A DNA stretch of 64,000 bases, from contig NZ_BAAAWN010000001.1 in NCBI RefSeq assembly GCF_039535095.1, positions 1,550,001-1,614,000 on the forward strand, given 5' to 3'. Both the position numbers and the translations under genes were made by a program. A model generated the notes under the pieces. The model searched no databases. It worked only from the letters and a program-made list of their open reading frames with translations, and was not told the origin of the DNA. Numbering within the stretch: the stretch's first letter is position 1; every line of letters begins with the position of its first letter. This DNA comes from Arthrobacter ramosus (GTDB lineage: Bacteria > Actinomycetota > Actinomycetes > Actinomycetales > Micrococcaceae). Of the stretch, positions 54,096 to 63,113 are shown in pieces.

Positions 54096-55889
54096 ATGGC
54101 TGCCCGGATTGAGGATTATGCGCTGCTTTCGGATCTCCACACCGGACCACTTGTTTCCCGGCAGGGCAGCGTGGACTGGCTCTGCTTCCCCCGTTTTGAC
54201 TCGCCCTCTGTCTTTGCCTCCCTGCTCGGGCATGAAGAGCATGGCAGGTGGCTGCTAGCCCCGAGCCCCGCTGACGCCGTCGTGGTGGATCGTCACTATA
54301 TGGACTCCACGTTCGTTCTTCAAACAACGTGGCAGACCAATTCGGGCAAGGTCCTGGTGACGGACTTTATGCCGGTAGGGGGCGCCCAGCCATCACTGGT
54401 CCGGCGGGTCACCGGACTCAGCGGGACAGTCCCCATGCGTCACGAGATAAGGATTCGGCCCCAGTACGCCACCGTCCTGCCTTGGGTGAGCAGGATCCGC
54501 GACAGCATCTACCCCGGTGCGGAAATACTTCTCGCCATGTCCGGTCCGGACGCTCTTTCTTTGCGGGGCACCCCTCTTCCGCAGGCCGAAGACCACCGGC
54601 ACGCGGGGGAGTTCACGGTTCAGCAGGGACGGAATGTGGAGTTCCACCTGACATGGTTCCCTTCCTACCAGGACGTGCCGCCAGCCATTAACATCGACGC
54701 AGCCCTGGACGACGCCATCCACTACTGGACCACGTGGGCGGGCAATTGCCGCTACGAGGGGCCCTATCAGCGTGCGGTCAAACGTTCACTGCTGGTCCTG
54801 CGTGCCCTAACCCACTATGAGACGGGCGGCATTGTCGCTGCTCCCACCACCTCCCTGCCAGAGGAGTTTGGCGGACCCCGCAACTGGGACTACCGCTACT
54901 GTTGGCTGCGCGACGCATCGTTGACACTCGAAGCCATGTTGACGCACGGCTACGAATCCGAGGCCCTTAAGTGGCGCAGCTGGCTCCTGCGTGCGCTCGC
55001 CGGCGATCCGGAAGATCTGCAAATAATGTACGGCGTAGGGGGCGAACGCGACCTCACGGAAAAGGAACTCCCGCACCTGTCTGGCTATCAGGACGCCAAG
55101 CCCGTTCGAATCGGAAACGCAGCCGTCTTCCAGCATCAGGCAGACGTTGTGGGGGAGGTCATGGTGGTACTTGAGAGGCTCCGTCTCGCCGGGGGCAAGG
55201 AGGACCATTTCTCCTGGGCCCTGCAGCGCGCCCTGCTTGGATCAGTGGACAAACACTTCGAAGACAAAGACCTGGGGTTGTGGGAGATGCGGGGCGCACC
55301 GCAGTATTTCACCCACTCCCGGGTCATGATGTGGGCTGCCTATGACAGCGGAGTCCGGGCTGTGCGCGACCACGGACTGCCCGGGCCGCTCGACCACTGG
55401 GAGCGGCATCGGGATCGGCTGGCCGCAGAGATAGAGGATCTTGGATTCAACCAAAGCCTTAACTCCTTCACCCAGACATACGGCGGTGAGCAGACGGACG
55501 CGGCCCTGCTGGTCCTGCCGCAGGTCGGCTTCCTCGCCTACGACGATGAGCGGATGCTGGGAACCGTCGCCCAGCTGGAGAAGGAGCTACTCACTCCTGA
55601 AGGGCTGCTGATGCGCTACCGCACTGAGACCGGCGTCGACGGGTTGGCGCCGGGGGAGCATCCCTTCCTTGCCTGCTCCTTCTGGCTGGTGGAACAGTAC
55701 GCACGCTCAGGCAGGCGGGAAGACGCGACGCATCTCATGGGCGCCCTGGTAGGACTTTCCAATGACCTCGGCCTGCTCAGCGAAGAATATTCCATGAACG
55801 AAAAACGGATGGCGGGAAACTTCCCACAAGCCTTCTCCCACCTTGCGCTGATACGGGCCGCAGACGCCATGCACAGCGCGGGCGGCTAA
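54096..55889 (+). CDS. glycoside hydrolase family 15 protein (trehalase/glucoamylase-like)
   Basis: The 597-residue protein begins MAARIEDYALLSDLHTGPLV and contains SVDWLCFPRFDSPSVFASLLG, the N-terminal beta-sandwich typical of GH15 trehalases, then NWDYRYCWLRDASLTLEAML with the catalytic-domain acid region, and GLAPGEHPFLACSFWLVEQYARSGR with the second carboxylate. Actinobacterial relatives hydrolyse trehalose. It lacks a signal peptide. It probably follows the 49-residue gene in one unit and ends four bases into the convergent AraC gene. Confidence 0.9.
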   Translation: MAARIEDYALLSDLHTGPLVSRQGSVDWLCFPRFDSPSVFASLLGHEEHGRWLLAPSPADAVVVDRHYMDSTFVLQTTWQTNSGKVLVTDFMPVGGAQPSLVRRVTGLSGTVPMRHEIRIRPQYATVLPWVSRIRDSIYPGAEILLAMSGPDALSLRGTPLPQAEDHRHAGEFTVQQGRNVEFHLTWFPSYQDVPPAINIDAALDDAIHYWTTWAGNCRYEGPYQRAVKRSLLVLRALTHYETGGIVAAPTTSLPEEFGGPRNWDYRYCWLRDASLTLEAMLTHGYESEALKWRSWLLRALAGDPEDLQIMYGVGGERDLTEKELPHLSGYQDAKPVRIGNAAVFQHQADVVGEVMVVLERLRLAGGKEDHFSWALQRALLGSVDKHFEDKDLGLWEMRGAPQYFTHSRVMMWAAYDSGVRAVRDHGLPGPLDHWERHRDRLAAEIEDLGFNQSLNSFTQTYGGEQTDAALLVLPQVGFLAYDDERMLGTVAQLEKELLTPEGLLMRYRTETGVDGLAPGEHPFLACSFWLVEQYARSGRREDATHLMGALVGLSNDLGLLSEEYSMNEKRMAGNFPQAFSHLALIRAADAMHSAGG

Positions 55890-56932
55890 AACTTGGACCG
55901 TGCGTTGTTCTTGTATCGGGAAGCTTCTCTGTAGGCCGTCGGCGGCATCCCATTCCATCGTTTGAAGGCAATGGTGAAGCTCGTTGGGTCCGTGTAGCCC
56001 AGAGTGCGGGATATCCGTGCGACAGAGTGATCCGTCTTCGAGAGCAGATCGGCAGCGAGGTCACGCAGGGCCTTGTCCCGGAGCTGGGCAAAGTCGTCAC
56101 CGGTGAGTTCGAGCTTGCGTTGCAGGGTGCGGGGGGAGACGCGAAGTGTTGCGGCCACATTTGCCAGTTTGCGGTTGAGTTCGGGGGCGGCCCTGATGGT
56201 CTTTATGACAGTGTCGGGCCAATCGCCGGTTGCCCGAAGGTTGTCAAGAATCTGGTGATCCGCTTTGAGCCATGCTTCGTGTTGGAAGGCGTTACCGAAG
56301 GGGAGCTCGTGTTCCGATGTTGCGGGAGCCCACCAGAGCCGCAATGCGTCGGATCCGCAGTCGATGGCGCAGGGGACGTAGGGGAAGACCTCGGGGGAGG
56401 CTTCTGCGAGGGGGAATTCGACACGGGTGAAGGGGAAAGGGCTGCCGTACATCCACGTGAAAGTTCGGGCAACGACGCAGAAATCGCGGTAGATGCTGAA
56501 CGGGATGAGCTCTTCAGGGGTATCGGGGTAGGTGTACTCCATCCCAGTCACCGTGCCATCCGAAATCCGGAGAGGCGTAATTTCCATCAGGCCGGGGGCA
56601 TAGTCTGTTGAGCTGCCAGCTTCTACCCAGGCCCCAATGGTCGGCGCGGTAGCCAGGGCCAAACCGCGAATACCGAAGGATCCCAGTGTGTAGGCCCGGG
56701 CGGCCTTCACCCAGAGATCGACACGATCTTTTGTGAGAGCGACGAACTGTAGTTGGAAGGCCAACTCCTTCTTCGCAGGAATAGTGCCTCCCGGGCGGTC
56801 AATCGCGTCGGGGTCGATTTCTGCGTTTCTGAGCGCAGTTTGCCAGTCAAGATCTGCGTCCTTCAACACTGCGCAGAGTCCGTGAACGCTGAAGTTAGGT
56901 AGCCGCAGATTCTGGTAAGAGCTTAGTTTCAC
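55886..56932 (-). CDS. AraC-family regulator with Arabinose_bd (OruR-like) sensor domain, second paralog
   Basis: The 348-residue protein is collinear with that at 52503: QNLRLPNFSVHGLCAVLKDAD, IDPDAIDRPGGTIPAKKELA, and C-terminal HTH region LANVAATLRVSPRTLQRKLE, RISRTLGYTDPTSFTIAFKR. DNA-recognition helices are nearly identical in the two paralogs, so they may bind the same sites while sensing different ligands. It overlaps the GH15 stop by four bases on the opposite strand and is divergent from the monooxygenase cluster. Confidence 0.92.
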   Translation of the reverse strand: MKLSSYQNLRLPNFSVHGLCAVLKDADLDWQTALRNAEIDPDAIDRPGGTIPAKKELAFQLQFVALTKDRVDLWVKAARAYTLGSFGIRGLALATAPTIGAWVEAGSSTDYAPGLMEITPLRISDGTVTGMEYTYPDTPEELIPFSIYRDFCVVARTFTWMYGSPFPFTRVEFPLAEASPEVFPYVPCAIDCGSDALRLWWAPATSEHELPFGNAFQHEAWLKADHQILDNLRATGDWPDTVIKTIRAAPELNRKLANVAATLRVSPRTLQRKLELTGDDFAQLRDKALRDLAADLLSKTDHSVARISRTLGYTDPTSFTIAFKRWNGMPPTAYREASRYKNNARSKF

Positions 56933-57088
56933 TGCTGCCCCCTTTCACCGTTGACGAAGAGGCGCTCCAGCTTTCAGGGTCCCAGGGCGAGGAGTCGCAG
57001 CGGCCCAGCATGTGAAGCACGTCACCAGCTTTGCATCCCACGCCATGTATTCACAAGAGGCCCTGGCCTGACGCGATTTCCCATCTGT

Positions 57089-57150
57089 TTGGCATGTCTT
57101 GCCATGCCGCTTACCTCACCTACACACCTAACGTTGAAGCCTGAGCAAGG
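57089..57150 (+). promoter_or_regulatory. AraC-regulon element, copy 3 (ahead of monooxygenase cluster)
   Basis: TTGGCATGTCTTGCCATGCC, a direct repeat of TTGSCATG with 10-bp period, 20-base gap, then TAACGTTGAAGCCTGAGCAAG. It ends 42 bases before the flavin reductase start. Best-formed of the three copies. Confidence 0.78.
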
Positions 57151-57191
57151 GCCGGCAGTGAAGCCGGCGCACTGATATCAAAGGAGATCCG

Positions 57192-57728
57192 GTGAGCTTA
57201 TCCATCACCCAAAGACTTGAACCGGCCATCACTGCTGACGAATTCAAGGCGGCATTCCGCAACCATCCCGGTGGTGTCGCTGTCATCACTGCCGATGCGG
57301 GAAATGGGCCGGTCGGCCTGACAGCAACGTCTGTCATTTCGGCCAGTGCCGAACCCGCCATCCTGGCATTCTCGGTATCGGAATTTTCGTCCAGCACTCC
57401 GACCATTCTCGGCGCAGACACCGTCGTCGTGCATCTACTGAGCGCTGAACAAGTGGACATTGCCAAACTCTGCGCCACCAGCGGGATCGACCGCTTTGCT
57501 GACAGGTCTCTCTGGTCGCGCCTGGAGACGGGCGAGCCCTACTTCGTGCAGGCCCAGGTCTGGATCCGGGGCAGGATCATCAACACGATGGCCGCCGGGG
57601 GGTCGTCCATCGTGGCCGTCGAGGCGCTCCAGGCGTCACCGTTCCTGTCAGGTGACGCGGCACCCGCAGATCCGCTGGTCTACCACAACCGGCGCTGGCA
57701 CGCCCTTGGGGATGCGTCCCAAATCTAA
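57192..57728 (+). CDS. flavin reductase (HpaC-like) component
   Basis: GTG at 57192 gives 178 aa: FRNHPGGVAVITADAGNGPVG and TATSVISASAEPAILAFSVSE are the FMN-reductase fold of two-component monooxygenase partners. It supplies reduced FMN using NAD(P)H. It sits 75 bases before the LLM monooxygenase and forms its obvious reductase partner. First gene of the cluster. Confidence 0.92.
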   Translation: MSLSITQRLEPAITADEFKAAFRNHPGGVAVITADAGNGPVGLTATSVISASAEPAILAFSVSEFSSSTPTILGADTVVVHLLSAEQVDIAKLCATSGIDRFADRSLWSRLETGEPYFVQAQVWIRGRIINTMAAGGSSIVAVEALQASPFLSGDAAPADPLVYHNRRWHALGDASQI

Positions 57729-57803
57729 ACCGTGACCCTTCCGGTCGTAAGAAATTCAACTAGTTCTACACCCAATTTCCATCTTCCCGAAAGGACGGCG
57801 ATT

Positions 57804-59006
57804 ATGAGCATCGCATCCAACGAAACTTCCACTGAGCATCCCGTCGATCGCGACTTTGTCGCCGATTACACAGTCGAGCGTGGCAACGGCCCGATGGTTG
57901 GAGGCGACAACACTTTCAAGGTCGCGATCTTCGGCGCGAACGTGTCCACGGGGCAGGGCGGCCTGAACTTCGCCGACAACACCATCAAGCTTGGCAACTG
58001 GGGTGAAGTTCAGCATCTCGCGCAGAAGGCGGACCGGTACGGGCTGGACGGATTCATTCCCATCGCGCGCTGGCAGGGGCTCGCGGGACCCGACCGGCCC
58101 TGGGGGCGTCAGTTCGAGACGTTCACCTGGGCAGCGGGACTGGCCGCGGTGACGCAGAACATCCAGATCATCGCCACATGCAACGTGCAGTTCATCAACC
58201 CTGTAATGGGCGCGAAGATGGTAACCACCATTGACCACATCAGCGGCGGCCGCATGGGCCTCAACGTAACAGCGGGTTACTTCAAGCCCGAATACGACAT
58301 CTTCGGCGTGGAACTCCCCGAGCACGACGTGCGCTACGAGCTCGCCGACGAGTGGATTGAGATCGCCGAGCGCCTGTGGGCCAACGAGGAGCAAGAGTTC
58401 GACTTCGACGGCAAATTCTTCAATCTGAAGGGTGCGCAGGCGCACCCGAAGCCCGTGCAGTCCCCCCGCCCGATGGTGATGAGCGCCGGTTCAAGCCCCG
58501 CAGGGCAGGAGTTCGCATTCAAGCACGCAAACGTCCTGTTCGCATCAGTTGCCAGCGTCGAGCACAGCGGCGAGCTCACACCGAAAATCCGGCAGAAAGC
58601 CGACGCAGCCGGACGCGAGGACCTCGGCCTGTGGGCGGGCGCGCACATCATCGTCAAGGACACCGAGAAGGAAGCACGCGCCTACGCCGACTACGTGACT
58701 GAGAGCACCGACTGGGAGAGCGCGCTTCGCTATCGCGAGATCATCCGGAGCGGCACCCAGAGCTTCAATTGGGATGAATACAAGCAATCCGAGGACTACA
58801 AGCGTGACGAGTCGGTGAGGGCCTTTGGCCGCGCGGCACTCATGCCGATCACTGGTACCCCCGAGATGGTCGTCGAGGAGCTGCAGAAGTTGCAGGCCTC
58901 GGGCATCACGGGCATCTGCACCGGCCTCGTCGACTACGACGAGGGCCTCGACCGGCTGCACGAGCAGGTCTTCCCGCTGATGCGCGAGGCAGGCCTGCGC
59001 GCCTGA
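57804..59006 (+). CDS. LLM-class FMNH2-dependent monooxygenase, RutA-like
   Basis: ATG at 57804 after AAAGGA gives 400 aa. It has the luciferase-like fold with FIPIARWQGLAGP, DHISGGRMGLNVTAGYFKPEYD, and LPEHDVRYELADEWIEIAERLW, most like pyrimidine monooxygenase RutA and alkanesulfonate/dimethylsulfone enzymes. Substrate is unknown. The neighbouring cupin and lyase suggest a ring or carbonyl compound rather than uracil (no rut genes nearby). Confidence 0.9.
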   Translation: MSIASNETSTEHPVDRDFVADYTVERGNGPMVGGDNTFKVAIFGANVSTGQGGLNFADNTIKLGNWGEVQHLAQKADRYGLDGFIPIARWQGLAGPDRPWGRQFETFTWAAGLAAVTQNIQIIATCNVQFINPVMGAKMVTTIDHISGGRMGLNVTAGYFKPEYDIFGVELPEHDVRYELADEWIEIAERLWANEEQEFDFDGKFFNLKGAQAHPKPVQSPRPMVMSAGSSPAGQEFAFKHANVLFASVASVEHSGELTPKIRQKADAAGREDLGLWAGAHIIVKDTEKEARAYADYVTESTDWESALRYREIIRSGTQSFNWDEYKQSEDYKRDESVRAFGRAALMPITGTPEMVVEELQKLQASGITGICTGLVDYDEGLDRLHEQVFPLMREAGLRA

Positions 59007-59041
59007 CGACGAAGCGTCCATCCACGAAGGAGTGAACACAG

Positions 59042-59560
59042 ATGACTTTTCCTGATCCCAAGAAATTCCAGCTCGTCGTCGCGGGACCGAACGAGTCCGG
59101 CGACGCCGACTTCCTCGAAGTCGGCCCGGCCGCCGAGTTCGACTTCCCCGGCGTGGCAGCCGGTGCCTTTTACTGGGCTGTAGACGGGGGCCACAGCAAA
59201 ACGAACATCGGTGCCCCGCCAAGCAAGGTCGCCCTAGCTGGACCCAATGGATCCACCTTCGGTATCAGCAGCTTCCCTGCGCACTCTTCCGGGGAGGTGG
59301 ACGCGGCGCTGGACGAAAGCATGAGCGCCACCGATGACGACGGCGACGCCGGGATGCACGCGAGCGACACCATCGACTACGAGGTGGTCATCTCGGGCAA
59401 GGTGGACCTCGTACTCCCCGGTGGGAAGAAGCGCACGCTGGTTCCGGGAGACCTGCTGGTCATGGCCGGCGTGCCCCATGCCTGGAAGAACCCGTACGAC
59501 GAGGACTGCGTCTACGTCGTGGTCACGGTCGGTTTCAACACCCCTGAGGTCGCGTCATGA
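59042..59560 (+). CDS. cupin-domain protein
   Basis: The 172-residue protein has a cupin motif 1 region around MHASDTIDYEVVISGKVDLVLPGGKK and motif 2 PGDLLVMAGVPHAWKNP. His and Glu positions could bind a metal. It could be a dioxygenase, isomerase or sensor; not decided. It overlaps the following lyase by four bases (ATGA), so they are co-translated. Confidence 0.82.
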   Translation: MTFPDPKKFQLVVAGPNESGDADFLEVGPAAEFDFPGVAAGAFYWAVDGGHSKTNIGAPPSKVALAGPNGSTFGISSFPAHSSGEVDAALDESMSATDDDGDAGMHASDTIDYEVVISGKVDLVLPGGKKRTLVPGDLLVMAGVPHAWKNPYDEDCVYVVVTVGFNTPEVAS

Positions 59561-60507
59561 GCCTGACCTCACCGGGCAAGGCGCTGCGTGCAGTCTTCGA
59601 CAGTCCCGAGACGGCGCTGGTGCCGTTCGGTGCCTTGCCGCTCCATGCGCAGATGGCGCAGCACGCCGGCTTCGACGCCTTCCAGCTCTCCGGCGGCATG
59701 TCGGCCTGGTGGCAAGGTGTCTCCGACACGGGATGGCTCACCCTGACCGAGGTGGTTGAGCATGCGAAGCGCACCGCCCGCGCCGCTGACATTCCCATCT
59801 ATTGCGACGCCGATACGGGCTTTGGCGCGCCGATCAACGTTCAGCGCACAGTGTCTGAGTTCATTGACGCGGGCGTCGCCGGAATCCACATTGAGGATCA
59901 GCGGGAGCCCAAGAAATCGGGTGGTGTCGCCGGGATCGAATTGGTGTCGGACGCCGAGGCTATCGGACGACTGAACGCCGCCGTCGATGCCCGGGACAAG
60001 TTGGACAGCGACTTCGTTATCGTTGCCCGTACCGACGGCTACGGTGCCGCCGGCGGCGGCGTGGACGAGGCGATCCGCCGCGCCCAGCTCTACAAAGCCG
60101 AGACCGGCGCGGACGTCATCTTCTACGAGGGATTCCATACCTGGGAGCAGGCCGAAGTCGCACTGAAGGAGACACCCGGGCCAGCCTACGCCGTCGGGGT
60201 TCCGCTGATCGGACGCAAGACGGTGGCCGAGATGACAACGATCGGCCAGGCGATTCAGCCTGTGGCGTTCGTGCTTCCCGGGGTCAAAGAGGTTTGGCGC
60301 TTGCTGATGCAGGTCAAGGAATCAGGCGAGGCCACGCCGATCGGCGAGTACATCGACCACTTGAACGATGGCCCCGACAGCATCGGCTGGGGAGCCATGT
60401 TCGGCCGTCCTTTAACCGACTATGTGCGTGAAACCGAGGACAGGTTCCTCCCGCAGGAATCGCGCCGCAACTATGACAACAACGTCCACGTTGGAGAGAG
60501 CTACTAA
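59557..60507 (+). CDS. isocitrate lyase / PEP mutase superfamily lyase
   Basis: The 316-residue protein has the Mg-binding DADTGFG loop (IPIYCDADTGFG), IHIEDQREPKKSGG, VIVARTDGY, and EGFHTWEQ. The superfamily cleaves C-C or C-P bonds of hydroxy- or keto-diacids (2-methylisocitrate, 2,3-dimethylmalate, oxaloacetate). The KKCGH active-site motif of true isocitrate lyases is replaced by KKSGG, so a different lyase or hydrolase is likely. Stop overlaps the next start (TAATG). Confidence 0.88.
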   Translation: MSLTSPGKALRAVFDSPETALVPFGALPLHAQMAQHAGFDAFQLSGGMSAWWQGVSDTGWLTLTEVVEHAKRTARAADIPIYCDADTGFGAPINVQRTVSEFIDAGVAGIHIEDQREPKKSGGVAGIELVSDAEAIGRLNAAVDARDKLDSDFVIVARTDGYGAAGGGVDEAIRRAQLYKAETGADVIFYEGFHTWEQAEVALKETPGPAYAVGVPLIGRKTVAEMTTIGQAIQPVAFVLPGVKEVWRLLMQVKESGEATPIGEYIDHLNDGPDSIGWGAMFGRPLTDYVRETEDRFLPQESRRNYDNNVHVGESY

Positions 60508-61283
60508 TGAATGAGGAGAAACTGATGATGAAAGACAAAGCCGGACTCGTCACCGGCGCAGGCTCGGGTATAGGCCGGGCAGGTGCCCTGGCGTTCGCGA
60601 AGAACGGCGCGCGCGTGGTGGTGTCCGATATCGATGAGGCAGCCGGGCGCGAAACGGTGGAGATCATCGAAGCATCTGGTGGGAAGGCTGTCTTCTTCCA
60701 GTGCGATGTCAGCGACGAGGAGCAGGTCAAGGCCCTTGTCGATGCGACGGTGTCGAACTTTGGGCAGCTGGACTTCGCTTTTAACAATGCCGGGATGAAC
60801 GGTGTCTTCGCACCCATCGGGGAGACCGACAGCGCGACCTGGGACCGGGTCATGAAGGTGAACCTGTACAGCACCTTCTACTGCCTGAAGCACGAAGTCA
60901 ACGCCATGCTGAAGACCGGAGGCGGTGCGATTGTCAACACTGCTTCTGCTGCGGGCCTGATCGGTATCGCCAACAACGCCCCGTACACCGCCTCGAAATT
61001 CGGCGTTGTCGGGATTACGAGGAACGCGGCGATAGACTACGGCCCCCTGGGCATCCGTATCAACGCCCTCACACCGGGATCGACGACGAGCCCCATGATG
61101 AAGAACGCTTTCGAGCAGAACCCGCCGGAATTCCGGGAAAGGATTCTGTCGGCGATTCCGATGCGCGGGCTGGCCGAACCCGAGGATCAGGCAGATGCCG
61201 TTGTGTGGCTGTGCTCTGACCAGGCCCGCATGGTTACCGGAATCTCCCTGGCGGTCGACGGCGGCTGGTTGGCCGGAAAGTAA
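60507..61283 (+). CDS. short-chain dehydrogenase/reductase
   Basis: 258 aa: GLVTGAGSGIGRAGAL, NNAGMNGVFAP, Ser in NTASAAGLIG, APYTASK, and the C-terminal GISLAVDGGWLAG typical of classical SDRs. It starts on the last base of the lyase stop (TAATG), so it is tightly coupled. It probably oxidises or reduces a hydroxy/oxo intermediate. Confidence 0.9.
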   Translation: MNEEKLMMKDKAGLVTGAGSGIGRAGALAFAKNGARVVVSDIDEAAGRETVEIIEASGGKAVFFQCDVSDEEQVKALVDATVSNFGQLDFAFNNAGMNGVFAPIGETDSATWDRVMKVNLYSTFYCLKHEVNAMLKTGGGAIVNTASAAGLIGIANNAPYTASKFGVVGITRNAAIDYGPLGIRINALTPGSTTSPMMKNAFEQNPPEFRERILSAIPMRGLAEPEDQADAVVWLCSDQARMVTGISLAVDGGWLAGK

Positions 61284-61326
61284 GTGGCTACGCCATCCGG
61301 ATTAGAAGAAATGGAGCAACTGAAAA

Positions 61327-62250
61327 ATGACCGATCTTGATTTCAAAGGCCGGGTGGCAATCGTCACGGGCGCAGGACAGGGAATGGGCCGCGAGCACGC
61401 GAAGATGCTCGCCTCCCGCGGGGCGCGGGTGGTCGTCAACGACGTCAACGCAGCGAACGCGGCCGAGGCCGTCGCCGAAATAACCAACTCGGGCGGCACC
61501 GCAGTGGTAGACAGCCATAACGTCGTCACTGAGGCGCCTGAGATTGTCCAGACCGCACTCGACTCCTTTGGGCAGCTCGACATTGTCGTCAACAATGCCG
61601 GGATTAACGCCTTCGGCCGCTTCTGGGAGATGGAATCCGATACGTGGTGGCGGATCTTCGACGTGGCCGTCAAAGGCGTCGTCGGAGTTTCGCGGGCAGC
61701 CATGCCGCACCTCATTGCCTCGGGCAGTGGCCGGCTTATCAACATCTCGTCGAACGGGGTCATGGGTGTGCCGACGGATTCGGCCTACAACGCCGCCAAG
61801 GCCGCCATCTGGGGACTCGGTATCACCCTCGCGGCCGAGGCCCGCGAGGTGGGAGTTCAAGTCACCACGCTGATGCCGGTGGCCTTGACGCCGATGACCG
61901 AGGACGCCTTCCCGAACCCCGTCATCAAGGACGCTATGCGCACGACTGTTCCGGCAAGCTCGGTGTCTGCCTTCGTAACGTGGCTGGCACACCAGGACAC
62001 AACAGTTTTCGGGGAAACGTTTGAAATTGCCGGAGTCGCAGCCGGTCGCGTCGCGATTGCCGGCATGCCTCGCATGAGGGTCGAATCACCCACCCCCGAG
62101 AGCTGGGCCGACAGCGGAGAGACGCTCATGAAGGACGGCGAGCTGCGGGCATTCCGCAACGCGAGCGAGTCGTTCCGTGACCAGATGGTGTACTTGGCGC
62201 CGGAACTGGACGATGTCCTCCCCGCCAACGCGGCAGACGTCTCGAGGTGA
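61327..62250 (+). CDS. short-chain dehydrogenase/reductase with C-terminal extension
   Basis: The 307-residue protein has the SDR core TGAGQGMGREHAK, NNAGINAFGRF, INISSNGVMG, SAYNAAK, then an extra C-terminal region of about 50 residues (GMPRMRVESPTPESWADSGE onward) not seen in the adjacent SDR. It may recognise a bulkier or CoA-linked substrate. Spaced 40 bases after the previous SDR. Confidence 0.88.
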   Translation: MTDLDFKGRVAIVTGAGQGMGREHAKMLASRGARVVVNDVNAANAAEAVAEITNSGGTAVVDSHNVVTEAPEIVQTALDSFGQLDIVVNNAGINAFGRFWEMESDTWWRIFDVAVKGVVGVSRAAMPHLIASGSGRLINISSNGVMGVPTDSAYNAAKAAIWGLGITLAAEAREVGVQVTTLMPVALTPMTEDAFPNPVIKDAMRTTVPASSVSAFVTWLAHQDTTVFGETFEIAGVAAGRVAIAGMPRMRVESPTPESWADSGETLMKDGELRAFRNASESFRDQMVYLAPELDDVLPANAADVSR

Positions 62251-62327
62251 CCGCGGCGCTGCATAACCGTCTCGTACCGGCAAATGTCACGGCCAAAACT
62301 GGCTCTCAACTCAAAACAAGGATTCTC

Positions 62328-63071
62328 ATGAAGATCGGCATTCTAGGAGCAGGATCGATAGGCGCGACACTCGCCCGCAAACTGAGCGGCGCCGGCCACG
62401 ATGTTAAGGTTGCGAATTCCCGCGGCCCTGAAACCATCAGTTCCGACATTGTGGCATCAGGTGCACGACCAGTAGAGGCAAGCCATGCCGTCACTGACAT
62501 CGATGTCCTCATCACGTCCATGCCGCTCAGTCGGATGCCCGAGGTCAAGTCCCTCATCGTCGGCCTGCCAGCCAACACCGTCATTATCGATACGTCCAAC
62601 TACTACCCCCTGCGGGATGGGCGGGTGGAAGCCCTGGAAGCCGGGAAGGTCGAAAGCGTCTGGATTACCGAGCAGCTCGGGCGCCCGGTTGCCAAGGCCT
62701 GGAACGCCATCACGGCTGGATCCTTCGAAGCCTATGGAAGAGAAGATGGTGATCCAGCCCGGATCGCCATCCCCGTGGCCGCGGACCGCGATCGCGACAA
62801 AGCGGTAGCGATGGCCCTCGTCGAAGACACCGGGTTTGACGCTGTCGACGCAGGGTCCCTGGCGGACTCCTGGCGCCAGCAGCCCGGAGCGCCCAGCTAT
62901 TGCACCGACTTTACGCGCCAGCAGTTGCCCGGGGCCCTGGCTGCCGCCGATAAGGTCCGGCTCCCGCAGCGACGGGACATCGCGCTGGCCGCCATCACAG
63001 AACGGTTCCCGGACTATTCGGAAGTCACCGCCGACTACCTTGTCCGGCTGCATCGGGCCATCTACAGCTGA
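62328..63071 (+). CDS. NADP-binding reductase, F420-dependent NADP reductase-like
   Basis: ATG at 62328 gives 247 aa: MKIGILGAGSIGATLARKLS, DTSNYYPLRDG, WITEQLGRPVAKAWNAITAG, and ADSWRQQPGAPSYCTDF. Clearly paralogous to the protein at 40491 (shared GxGxIG, DTSNYY, LGRPV.KAWNA, ADSWRQQPG.P.YCT). The decayed relic at 39632 derives from the same type. Its steady association with flavin monooxygenases suggests a redox or regulatory role in these pathways. Confidence 0.86.
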   Translation: MKIGILGAGSIGATLARKLSGAGHDVKVANSRGPETISSDIVASGARPVEASHAVTDIDVLITSMPLSRMPEVKSLIVGLPANTVIIDTSNYYPLRDGRVEALEAGKVESVWITEQLGRPVAKAWNAITAGSFEAYGREDGDPARIAIPVAADRDRDKAVAMALVEDTGFDAVDAGSLADSWRQQPGAPSYCTDFTRQQLPGALAAADKVRLPQRRDIALAAITERFPDYSEVTADYLVRLHRAIYS

Positions 63072-63113
63072 ACCCGTGACAATTCACCGTCGGCCGCAGG
63101 CCAAGGAGCAGAA

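Noticed and set aside
57756..58445. 229-residue minus-strand frame opposite the RutA-like gene
   Set aside because: Shadow of the monooxygenase; no recognisable motifs.
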